The translations under genes and the position numbers were made by a program. From Pelagibacteraceae bacterium AG-313-A04 (GTDB lineage Bacteria; Pseudomonadota; Alphaproteobacteria; Pelagibacterales; Pelagibacteraceae), in contig QBVU01000002.1 in NCBI GenBank assembly GCA_003284275.1, forward strand, positions 1 through 64,000: DNA of 64,000 nucleotides, written 5' to 3'. Under the pieces are notes generated by a model. The model saw only the letters and a program-made list of their open reading frames with translations, was not told where the DNA came from and made no database searches. Position 1 is the stretch's first letter; every line of letters starts with the position of its first letter. Below are positions 15,792-23,967 of this stretch, piece after piece.

Positions 15792-17203
15792 TAATCCTTA
15801 AATATTACTTTCTTAAAAATTAAAAAAATTGATATTAACTCAATTTTTCCAACTATCATAAAAAATATTAAACTAAGCTTGGAAGATGTTAATAAATTAT
15901 TAAAGTTGATATTTTGCATATTAAACATTTCAGAATTTACAGTATTAGTCAGAGTTAAGATAGATAGTTTAAAAGATTTTTCAAAACCAATGTTATCGAC
16001 AACCAATAAACTTGATAAAATAAAAAGACTCAAAAAAAAGGAAATAAAAATTAAAAAAGATATTCTTATATTATCATCTGAAATTTTTTTATCAGAATTC
16101 AAAATTGTTTTATTTATTACGCTGTTTGGGCTAATTAACTTAATTATTTCTAAAGAAGTTATTTTTAGTAAAATATAAAATCTTATAAGTTTTATTCCAG
16201 ATGTATTAGAAATTATAGAGCCGCCGATTATTGTAATAAGTAAAAAATACAAACTGAGATTTGTATCTGGCTTGAATAATGTTAGGCCAGAGTTAGCTAA
16301 GCAACTTACTAAACTAATAATTACATTTACAGCTGAATAATCATTTAAAGATATTAATATAAAAAGTAAAATTAATATTATAATTAAATAAAAGTCTTCC
16401 TTGTGATCTTTGATCAGGATTTTTTTATTAAATAGATTAAATAATATAAAAATATTGAGCATTGAGATAATTAAAGAAAAAAAGAAAACAATTTTTTGAA
16501 AATTATTAGAAATTATTTTATTAATCTCATTTGTAGGTAAAAAGCCACCTCCTGAAATTAATGTCATTGACATATTAAGGGAGTTAAATAATCTCAGTCC
16601 TGAAAAGCTTAACAAAAGTAAAATTATAAAGCTTAAAACTGAATATATAATTAAGATTTTAATGATATTATCTTTTATATTTACCTCTGATTTTAAATTA
16701 CTATCGCCTGAATAAACAAAGTCTGTCATCTTGTAATTAAAAGATTTATTAGAAAAAATTATTACTAAAAAAAGAAGAAAATATAAACCGCCAATCCACT
16801 GAGATGATGACCTCCACAAAATTAAAGTTGGATCTAAATATTTAATATTTTTAAATGTAGAAAAGCCAGTTCCTGTTAAACCGGATATTGACTCGAAAAT
16901 AGAATTAATGAATGTAACTTGATAGTTACTTAGGTAAAAAGGTACGGCTATAAGAATTGATGCAAGAAAATAAGTGAAAATGATCAGGATTAATTGCTCA
17001 ATAAAATTAATTTTTTTTTGAGAATTTTTTCCGTAGTATAAGAGTGCAGCACCCATTAAAAGTGAAATTAGCAATGTTATAAAATAGGTTTCAATACTTA
17101 AGAAATAATCAAAATAAGACGCATATAAAATATTAATAAAAGCTAAAAAACCTATAGGAAAGCAAAATAAGCTTAAAAAAAAACTTATACTTTTAAAATT
17201 CAT
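15791..17203 (-). CDS. trkH: Potassium uptake protein, TrkH/TrkG family
   Basis: The 470-aa protein is almost wholly hydrophobic and has the repeated pore-loop architecture of Trk/Ktr channels. The first filter region is ESISGLTGTGFSTF and the second ISGGGFLPTNEINK; a third lies near SCLANSGLTLF. It forms the K+-conducting membrane subunit gated by TrkA, whose gene is 5 bases upstream. Trk genes beside ntrYX are a common alphaproteobacterial arrangement. The following gene is gpsA, not hfq. Confidence 0.9.
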   Translation of the reverse strand: MNFKSISFFLSLFCFPIGFLAFINILYASYFDYFLSIETYFITLLISLLMGAALLYYGKNSQKKINFIEQLILIIFTYFLASILIAVPFYLSNYQVTFINSIFESISGLTGTGFSTFKNIKYLDPTLILWRSSSQWIGGLYFLLFLVIIFSNKSFNYKMTDFVYSGDSNLKSEVNIKDNIIKILIIYSVLSFIILLLLSFSGLRLFNSLNMSMTLISGGGFLPTNEINKIISNNFQKIVFFFSLIISMLNIFILFNLFNKKILIKDHKEDFYLIIILILLFILISLNDYSAVNVIISLVSCLANSGLTLFKPDTNLSLYFLLITIIGGSIISNTSGIKLIRFYILLKITSLEIIKLISPNSVINKTILNSDKKISDDNIRISFLIFISFFLSLFILSSLLVVDNIGFEKSFKLSILTLTNTVNSEMFNMQNINFNNLLTSSKLSLIFFMIVGKIELISIFLIFKKVIFKD

Positions 17204-17208
17204 CGAAT

Positions 17209-18582
17209 TTAAATTACACCCACACTAAATATATTCTCTACTGCTTTTAATTCTTCTCTTTTAACAAGAAATACAACTAAGTCATCTTTCTCGAAAGTAA
17301 AGCTAGATTTAGGAATAACGACTTGATCTTTTCTTATAATTGCGCCAACTCTTATATCTTCAGGTAAATTTGAATCACGAATTTTTTTATTTAATAATTC
17401 AGATTTTTCAGTAATTTTAGCTTCTATAAATTCGTATTCTCCATCCAACAAAGAATAAACAGTTCCAATCGTACCTTTATGAACGTGTTCCATAATTCTT
17501 GAAACTGTAGTCATTCTAGGATCAACAAGATCGTCGATATTTAATGAGTCTTGTAAAAGATTGTAGTTTGTTTTGTTGACTATAGCTATTGTTCTTTTTT
17601 TAAGACCAGTTTTTTCAGCAAGAACACAAGCCATCATATTATTTTCATCATCATTTGTTAAAGCTAAAACGGTTTCAGAACCCTCAAGATTTGCTTCTTT
17701 AAGAATTTCTTCATCTAATGCATCACCGTTAATTACAATTGAGGATGATAATTCATTAGCAATTTCCTCTGCTCTTTGTTTATTCTTTTCTATTATTTTA
17801 ATCCTTAAATCCTCAAAGTTTTCCTCAAGCATTTTAGCTAAATGTAAACCAATGTTTCCACCTCCGATAATTAATACATTTTTAGAAATTTTTTCTTCAT
17901 GGCCAAAAGCTTTCAAAATAGGGGTCAATTGGTCACTACTAATAACAACATAAACATTATCGTCCTCTAACATCTGATCATTTTTTTTAAGATAAATAAA
18001 TTTACCTTTTCTCATTGCACCTAATATATTTGCCTTAAAATCTGGAAATTTTTCAGTTAATTTTTTCAAAGGAATATTTTTTATCGGACAATTTTTTTCA
18101 ATAGATATTTCCAACATTTTTACTTTATTTTTGCCAAACGGAACATTATCTAAAGCACCTGGAGCTTCTAACCGTCTATACAATGATTTTGCAACTTCGA
18201 GTTCAGGTGAAATAATTACATCTATTGGAATATTGGATTTATTATATAACTTACCCCATTTGCCTTCTAAAAAATCTTTTGTTCTAATTCGTGCGATTTT
18301 TTTTGAAACGTTAAATAAGGAGCTCGCTAATTGACAAACAATCATGTTTGTTTCATCATTTCTAGTTACAGCGATAACCATATCTGCCTTTTCTGCTCCA
18401 GCATTTTCTAGAACTGAAGGAAGAGTAGCTCTTCCAACTATTCCTTTAGCATCTTGAGTGTCATTAATCTTTTTGATATCCTCTGAAGACTGATCAATCA
18501 CAGTAACTGAATGGCCTTGCGCAGATAATTGTTTACTTATTGAAAAGCCTACTTTTCCGGCTCCACATATGATTATATTCAT
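17209..18582 (-). CDS. trkA: Trk potassium transporter regulatory subunit
   Basis: The 457-aa cytoplasmic protein is two tandem RCK units. The first starts IIICGAGKVGFSISKQL and the second VLIIGGGNIGLHLAKML near residue 235, both glycine-rich NAD(H)-binding Rossmann motifs. Each is followed by a TrkA-C domain; the last ends KSSFTFEKDDLVVFLV. It binds nucleotides and gates TrkH. The length matches E. coli TrkA (458). It sits 3 bases after ntrX and 5 bases before trkH in one operon. Confidence 0.94.
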   Translation of the reverse strand: MNIIICGAGKVGFSISKQLSAQGHSVTVIDQSSEDIKKINDTQDAKGIVGRATLPSVLENAGAEKADMVIAVTRNDETNMIVCQLASSLFNVSKKIARIRTKDFLEGKWGKLYNKSNIPIDVIISPELEVAKSLYRRLEAPGALDNVPFGKNKVKMLEISIEKNCPIKNIPLKKLTEKFPDFKANILGAMRKGKFIYLKKNDQMLEDDNVYVVISSDQLTPILKAFGHEEKISKNVLIIGGGNIGLHLAKMLEENFEDLRIKIIEKNKQRAEEIANELSSSIVINGDALDEEILKEANLEGSETVLALTNDDENNMMACVLAEKTGLKKRTIAIVNKTNYNLLQDSLNIDDLVDPRMTTVSRIMEHVHKGTIGTVYSLLDGEYEFIEAKITEKSELLNKKIRDSNLPEDIRVGAIIRKDQVVIPKSSFTFEKDDLVVFLVKREELKAVENIFSVGVI

Positions 18583-18585
18583 TTT

Positions 18586-19953
18586 TTAATTGATACCCTT
18601 TATTCCTAAAGATTTTAGTTTTCTGTGAAGAGCAGATCTTTCCATGCCTATGAAATCTGCAGTTTTTGAGATATTCCCGTGATGTTTTTTAAGCTGTGTT
18701 GTTAAATATTCTATTTCAAAGTGCTCTCTTGCTTCTTTTAAAGGTGATTGAAAAGATTGTAACAAAGAATTGTTTTCAGTAGAAATGTTAGATGAAGGAT
18801 TTAATATATCGTCTATTAACTGATTGATTTTTTGTTTGCTTTCATTGGATGATAAGATTGTTAATCTTTCAACTAAATTCCTTAATTCTCTAACATTACC
18901 TGGCCAGTTATAGGTATATAGATTATCATTTTTTATATCTATTTCTGGTTTTTGCACACCATTGATTTCTGAAAGCTTCGTTTTAAAGTATTCAATTAAT
19001 AAAGGGATATCCTCAGTTCTTGATGATAATGATGTTAATACCACCGGCATCACATTTAATCTGTGAAATAAATCTTCTCTAAATTTATTTTCTCTGACTA
19101 ATTGATTTAAATCTTTTGAGGTAGAGGAAATAAGCCTTATATTTACATTAATATTTTTTGATCCATTAATTCTTTTAAACTTTTGATCAATTAAAACCCT
19201 TAGTACATTTGCTTGAGTTTCATATGGAATTTCAGAAACCTCATCAATTAATAGTGTTCCTCTATTGGCTCTTTCTAAAGCACCAAATGAAATGTTGCCG
19301 TCTTCAAACTCTTCACCGAATAATTCTTTTTCATAAGTTTTTTCCTTAAGAAGAGCAGCGTTTATTATTATAAAAGGTTCTTTTACTCTAGCTGAATTTT
19401 TATGAATCTTTCTTGCAACTAGTTCTTTACCAGAACCAGTAGGTCCAGAAATTAACACCCTGCTTTCAGAAGTGGATAGTTTCTCAATAATTTTTTTTAC
19501 TTTCATAATATCTGGGCTTTCACCAATTAGGTCAAAAGAGTGAAATAATTTATTTTCAAATATGTCTTTTTCTTTTTTGAGTAACGAAGACTCTAATCCT
19601 CTATTAACATAATTTACAATTTTTTCTTTAGAAAAAGGTTTTTCTATAAACTCATAGGCTCCTAATCTGATTGCCTCAACAGCGACTTTTACTGTTGCAT
19701 GACCTGAAATCATAATTACTGGGGTATTTTTATTTTTTTTTGTGATTAATTTAAGTAAATCAATACCATCTTTATCTGGTTTATCTAATTTAATATCAAC
19801 TATAGCCAGATCAGGAAGTCTTTTATCTATTTCTAGTACTGCTTGGTCATAATTAGCAGCAGTACGAACTTTAAAGTTTTGTTCTTCTAAGATATTACAA
19901 ACTAATAGTCTAATATCTGGGTTATCGTCAATTACTAAAATTTCTTTAAGCAT
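18586..19953 (-). CDS. ntrX: Response regulator NtrX, lacking the GAFTGA motif
   Basis: The 455-aa protein has a receiver domain (residues 1-120, phospho-acceptor D53 in AIVDIKL), an AAA+ central domain with Walker A GPTGSGKELVA and GTLLIDEVSEIP, the arginine-finger region, and a C-terminal Fis-type helix-turn-helix (GNISKTADFIGMERSALHRKL). The loop that carries GAFTGA in sigma-54 activators reads ELFGEEFEDGNISFGALE, so contact with sigma-54 is unlikely. Known alphaproteobacterial NtrX proteins share this loss. It overlaps the ntrY end by 8 bases and is its expected partner. Confidence 0.93.
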   Translation of the reverse strand: MLKEILVIDDNPDIRLLVCNILEEQNFKVRTAANYDQAVLEIDKRLPDLAIVDIKLDKPDKDGIDLLKLITKKNKNTPVIMISGHATVKVAVEAIRLGAYEFIEKPFSKEKIVNYVNRGLESSLLKKEKDIFENKLFHSFDLIGESPDIMKVKKIIEKLSTSESRVLISGPTGSGKELVARKIHKNSARVKEPFIIINAALLKEKTYEKELFGEEFEDGNISFGALERANRGTLLIDEVSEIPYETQANVLRVLIDQKFKRINGSKNINVNIRLISSTSKDLNQLVRENKFREDLFHRLNVMPVVLTSLSSRTEDIPLLIEYFKTKLSEINGVQKPEIDIKNDNLYTYNWPGNVRELRNLVERLTILSSNESKQKINQLIDDILNPSSNISTENNSLLQSFQSPLKEAREHFEIEYLTTQLKKHHGNISKTADFIGMERSALHRKLKSLGIKGIN

Positions 19954-21724
19954 ACTTCGGTAGTGAAATTGTTACTCTTGTGCCTTTACTATCAACTTTG
20001 TTTTTAATTGATAATTTCCCATTATGTTCGTTTATTATTTTTGTTACTATTGGAAGTCCTAATCCCGTTCCGGTTTTTTTAGTGGTAAAATAAGGTGTCA
20101 TTGCTTTTTTAGCGTCTGTAATACCTGTGCCATTATCTATAATTCTTATGACTATATAGTGATTATTGCTATCTATTTCTATGTTAATATTTCCTTTAAA
20201 ATCAGGCTCTTTTTCATTTATTTCTACAAAAGACTCTTCGGAGTTTTTAATAAGGTTAATAAAAACTCTATTAAGTTGATCCTCGTCACCTTTAATAAAT
20301 TTGTCATTCGTATTTTTTGATAAATTAATATCATTTTTAGAATTAAGATTAATAAAATCTAAAGATTTATTTATTAAATTAATTATATCCACCTTTTTGA
20401 ATATTGGTCTAGGCATCCTGGCAAAATTTGAAAATTCATTTACAAGTTTTTCAATATCTTTTATTTGCCTATTGATTGTTTCTAAATATTTTTCAAAATC
20501 GTTATTTTCTTGATTCAGTTTTTTTTTATATTTTTCTCTTAAACTATCTATTGATAATTGAATTGGTGTTAAAGGATTTTTTATTTCATGCGCTAGCTTT
20601 CTTGCAACACTTTCCCAAGCTTCGTATCTTTCAGTGATTAGTAATTTATCTTGCTGCTCTTTTAATCTTTCAATCATTTGATTAAAATTCACATTAAGTT
20701 GTTTTAATTCTTCGTCTGTTTCTAATTCAGGAACTTTAACATCTAAAGCACCTTTGCTAATGGAATCAGAAGCTCCAATTAAATTAACAATTGGCTTTGT
20801 TAATCTTGATGCGAAAGTAATAGCTATTGAAGTTGAAAGAAATAATAGTAGAGTAACCACAATTATATAAATAACGGCAAATGTAACCTTAATTCCAGTT
20901 TGACTATTTTCTACTGAATAATAAAAACTTACTGCTTCTTCTGTTTCATTCAAATATCTCAATATTTCAGGGTCAATGTTTCTAGAAATATACAAATAAG
21001 TATCGACTAATGAAGTTAATTTAGTCATTACTGTTGTTTTATTTTCTAGATTATCAGAAATAAAAACTGGTTTTCCTTCTAAAGCTTGATCATAATTCTC
21101 ATCGGTTGGTACAATAAATTCCTCTGATATATCTCTTACATCAGAAAGCAGTATATTTCCTAAACTATCAATTAAATAAACGTCATCAATTCTTCTTAAA
21201 ATTTTCTCAGATCGCATAATATTTTTAAATCTATTTGGGCTTGAGTAATAAAATCCTGATGCACGATTTAATCCAACACTCATCAATATAACATCAGACA
21301 AAACATTCTCTTTACTTTCTTCCAAATAATTTTTTGCTAAATCAAAAGAATTATTTACAGCTTTTGTAATTTGTTTATCAAAATAATTCTGAACACCAAA
21401 ATTAAAAATAAATAATGAAAAAATTGCTACAATTAAGGATGGTATTACTGTAAATAAAGAAAAAATAGAAATATACCTTAAATTGGTTTGTGATCCTTTT
21501 TTGTTTTTTTTTCCAGTGTAATAAAACCTATAAAAATTTTTAAATATTAATGTAAAAAAAACTAATAATAGAAAAATATCAATAATTAATAAATTTTGTA
21601 AGTTTTTATCAGTTAGTGGTATAAATCCTTCGTTAATAAAAGTTAGAAAAGTAACAATCCCCATGAAAATGCATAGAAATGAAGATAAAATTATCCAATT
21701 AAAATTTTTAATTATCTTAAACAT
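19946..21724 (-). CDS. ntrY: Sensor histidine kinase NtrY, without a recognisable PAS domain
   Basis: The 592-aa membrane kinase has about three N-terminal hydrophobic segments, a periplasmic sensor region, another transmembrane segment, a HAMP domain (RLTKPIVNLIGASDSISKG), then almost at once the HisKA box KLAHEIKNPLTPIQLS and the ATPase boxes NLIKNSEESF, DNGTGI and GTGLGLPIV. Family members usually carry a PAS domain between HAMP and HisKA and are longer; here only a short coiled linker (EQQDKLLITERYEAW) remains. It would phosphorylate NtrX, governing nitrogen or redox-related responses in other alphaproteobacteria. It is divergent from ispDF across 48 bases. Confidence 0.92.
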   Translation of the reverse strand: MFKIIKNFNWIILSSFLCIFMGIVTFLTFINEGFIPLTDKNLQNLLIIDIFLLLVFFTLIFKNFYRFYYTGKKNKKGSQTNLRYISIFSLFTVIPSLIVAIFSLFIFNFGVQNYFDKQITKAVNNSFDLAKNYLEESKENVLSDVILMSVGLNRASGFYYSSPNRFKNIMRSEKILRRIDDVYLIDSLGNILLSDVRDISEEFIVPTDENYDQALEGKPVFISDNLENKTTVMTKLTSLVDTYLYISRNIDPEILRYLNETEEAVSFYYSVENSQTGIKVTFAVIYIIVVTLLLFLSTSIAITFASRLTKPIVNLIGASDSISKGALDVKVPELETDEELKQLNVNFNQMIERLKEQQDKLLITERYEAWESVARKLAHEIKNPLTPIQLSIDSLREKYKKKLNQENNDFEKYLETINRQIKDIEKLVNEFSNFARMPRPIFKKVDIINLINKSLDFINLNSKNDINLSKNTNDKFIKGDEDQLNRVFINLIKNSEESFVEINEKEPDFKGNINIEIDSNNHYIVIRIIDNGTGITDAKKAMTPYFTTKKTGTGLGLPIVTKIINEHNGKLSIKNKVDSKGTRVTISLPKYA

Positions 21725-21772
21725 CTTAAATAACCATTAAATATCTATATAAATATTATATAATTTTATACC

Positions 21773-22918
21773 ATGAGTTTTTGTTTAATCATTCTTGCAG
21801 GGGGTAATAGCCATAGATTTGGTTCTAATATAGGCAAACCATATCAAAAATTAGCTGGCAAATCATTAATTGAAATTATCGTTAGTAAAGCTCGTCAATT
21901 TAAGCAAATTAAAAAGATAGTACTTGTTTATAACAAAAAAGATGCGAAACGAGTCAAAACATTAAAACTAAAAAATATGAAATTAATAATTGGAGGAAGT
22001 AATAGACAACAATCTACATTTAACGCTCTACGGTATTTAATTAATAATAAAGGAACTTCTAAAGTTTTAATTCATGATGCGGCTAGACCTAATTTTTCAA
22101 AAAAACTTTTGGGTCTTATATTGAAAAATATGCGAAATGCTAGGGCTGTTGTGCCTAAAATAAAAATTCAAGATGCAATTAAACAAATATTAGACTCTAG
22201 TAAAGAAGAATACATAGTGGGAAAAAAAAGAGATAACTTATTTTTAACCCAAACTCCTCAAGCGTTTAATTTAAAAGAAATATATCATTTGCATAAAACC
22301 AACTCTGGCAAATATAAGGATGATGATATTTCCCTATACATAGATTTGAACGATGTTAAATTTATTGAAGGAGAAAAAAATAATTTTAAAATTACGGATA
22401 AATCAGATTTTGATAATCTTAAGAATATTTATAAATCTAAACAGAGTGTTGGAATAGGATTTGATGTTCACAGATTAGTACCAAAAAGAAAATTTTATTT
22501 AGCTGGTTTAAGAATTAAATCAAAGTTAGGGACACTAGGTCATTCAGACGGAGACCCTGTTCTCCATTCAGTGACTGATGCTATTTTAGGTGCTTGTAAA
22601 ATGGGTGATATTGGTCAAATGTTTTCAGATAAAAATAAAAAATTTAAAAACATAAGATCCACAATTTTACTTCAAAGAGTAGTAGAACAAGTTAAATTTA
22701 AAGGTTATTTTATTAATAATATTGATATCAATATTATTACTCAAACACCTAAAATCAAAAATTATAAAAATAGAATGATCAATAATATTGCTAAGCTATG
22801 TGAAATTTCGAAAGATCAAATTAATATTAAAGGGAAAACTACTGAAAAACTAGGTTTGATAGGTAAAGAAAAGGCAATAGCATGTGAAGTTATATGTTCA
22901 GTTATAAAATATGATTAA
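21773..22918 (+). CDS. ispDF: Bifunctional MEP-pathway enzyme IspDF
   Basis: The 381-aa protein fuses two enzymes. Residues 1 to about 222 are IspD (CTP:MEP cytidylyltransferase) with LAGGNSHRFGSNIGKPYQ, IHDAARPNF and TQTPQAF. Residues from about 226 are IspF (MEcPP synthase) with GIGFDVHRLVPKR (zinc ligands DxH), LGHSDGDPVLHS, MGDIGQMFSDK and GKTTEKLGLIGKEKAIA. The fusion is common in alphaproteobacteria. It works in the isoprenoid pathway with dxr, which lies at 60.2 kb. The stop overlaps the pgpA start by 8 bases. Confidence 0.94.
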   Translation: MSFCLIILAGGNSHRFGSNIGKPYQKLAGKSLIEIIVSKARQFKQIKKIVLVYNKKDAKRVKTLKLKNMKLIIGGSNRQQSTFNALRYLINNKGTSKVLIHDAARPNFSKKLLGLILKNMRNARAVVPKIKIQDAIKQILDSSKEEYIVGKKRDNLFLTQTPQAFNLKEIYHLHKTNSGKYKDDDISLYIDLNDVKFIEGEKNNFKITDKSDFDNLKNIYKSKQSVGIGFDVHRLVPKRKFYLAGLRIKSKLGTLGHSDGDPVLHSVTDAILGACKMGDIGQMFSDKNKKFKNIRSTILLQRVVEQVKFKGYFINNIDINIITQTPKIKNYKNRMINNIAKLCEISKDQINIKGKTTEKLGLIGKEKAIACEVICSVIKYD

Positions 22919-23414
22919 AACTTTCAATTATTTACTTGTTACTTGTTTTGGTATTGGATCAATTAGATTTGCTCCGGGAACAATAACGTCTCTTATAACA
23001 ACTGTTTTTCTATACAGCTTATTTCATATAATTAATTTACCAAACAACACTATTTTAATAATTTTATTAATAGTTTTTATTTATTCTTTTTATGCTGTGT
23101 CTGAATATATAAAATATGATGAAAACAAAGATCCTAAAGAAGTTGTTATAGATGAATTCATCGGTCAATCTATTCCAATTTATTTATATGAAATTGCTCA
23201 TGGAAGTGCGAAAGACTCAAATGAAGCGGTTTTATTTTATTTATATATTTTCATTTTATTTAGATATTTTGATATTAAAAAACCTTTTCCGGTTAGTTTT
23301 TTCGATAAAAAATTTAAAAATAGTTTTGGAGTAATAATGGATGATGTAGTTGCTGGCTTATATGTGGTCCTTACGTTGATAATTTTTATGGTAATTAAAT
23401 CAAAATTTTTCTAA
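22911..23414 (+). CDS. pgpA: Phosphatidylglycerophosphatase A
   Basis: The 167-aa inner-membrane protein has FGIGSIRFAPGTITS, the acidic motif DPKEVVIDEFIGQ, FRYFDIKKPFPVSFFD and GVIMDDVVAGLY, all characteristic of PgpA, with several hydrophobic helices. It dephosphorylates phosphatidylglycerophosphate to phosphatidylglycerol. It overlaps ispDF by 8 bases and the pncC start by 1 base, forming a three-gene operon. Confidence 0.92.
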   Translation: MIKTFNYLLVTCFGIGSIRFAPGTITSLITTVFLYSLFHIINLPNNTILIILLIVFIYSFYAVSEYIKYDENKDPKEVVIDEFIGQSIPIYLYEIAHGSAKDSNEAVLFYLYIFILFRYFDIKKPFPVSFFDKKFKNSFGVIMDDVVAGLYVVLTLIIFMVIKSKFF

Positions 23415-23890
23415 TGAGTTTAAATAAAAAGATAATTTCACTAATCAAAAGAAAAAAGATGAAACTTGCGATTGCTGAGTCATGTACAGGGGGAATGCTG
23501 TCTAGCACTATTACCTCTGTAAGTGGCTCATCAAAAGTATTTACGATGGGCTTAGTTACTTACTCAAATCAAGCCAAAACAGGTATGTTAAAAGTTCCTC
23601 AAAAAATAATTAAAAAACATGGTGCTGTGAGTGTTCAATGTTGTTTAGCTATGGTTAATAACTTAAGTAAAATTAGTAAGTCTAAAGTCTGTGTTTCAAT
23701 TACAGGAATAGCTGGTCCTAAGGGCGGCTCCAAACAAAAACCGGTTGGTTTGGTTTACATTGGAATTAAAGTTAGAAAAAAGGTTATTGTTAATAAATGT
23801 AATTTTAAAAATAAAGGCAGGACATATATTCAAAGACAAACGGTAAAAAAATCTCTTAATTTATTGTTAAATTTAATTAGTTCTAACTAA
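23414..23890 (+). CDS. pncC: Nicotinamide-nucleotide amidase, stand-alone CinA C-terminal domain
   Basis: The 158-aa protein is a single CinA C-terminal domain: AIAESCTGGMLSSTITSVSGSS at the N-terminus (with the catalytic Ser and Lys region), LVTYSNQAKTGML and SITGIAGPKGGSKQKPVGLVYIG. It deamidates NMN to nicotinate mononucleotide in NAD recycling. The competence-type CinA N-terminal domain is absent, as in many small genomes. It follows pgpA directly (TAATG). Confidence 0.9.
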   Translation: MSLNKKIISLIKRKKMKLAIAESCTGGMLSSTITSVSGSSKVFTMGLVTYSNQAKTGMLKVPQKIIKKHGAVSVQCCLAMVNNLSKISKSKVCVSITGIAGPKGGSKQKPVGLVYIGIKVRKKVIVNKCNFKNKGRTYIQRQTVKKSLNLLLNLISSN

Positions 23891-23967
23891 AAACTTACAA
23901 CCCAGGGTGTATCCAAAAATTGAAAAAAGTTCAAATCGGGTTTATAAGATTTTAACTCAAAAACATT

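Noticed and set aside
17573-17953. 126-aa plus-strand ORF
   Set aside because: Lies wholly inside trkA on the opposite strand and has no recognisable features.
23891-23967. Possible terminator after pncC
   Set aside because: CCC/GGG segments exist, but pairing is poor and no T run follows, so it was not called.
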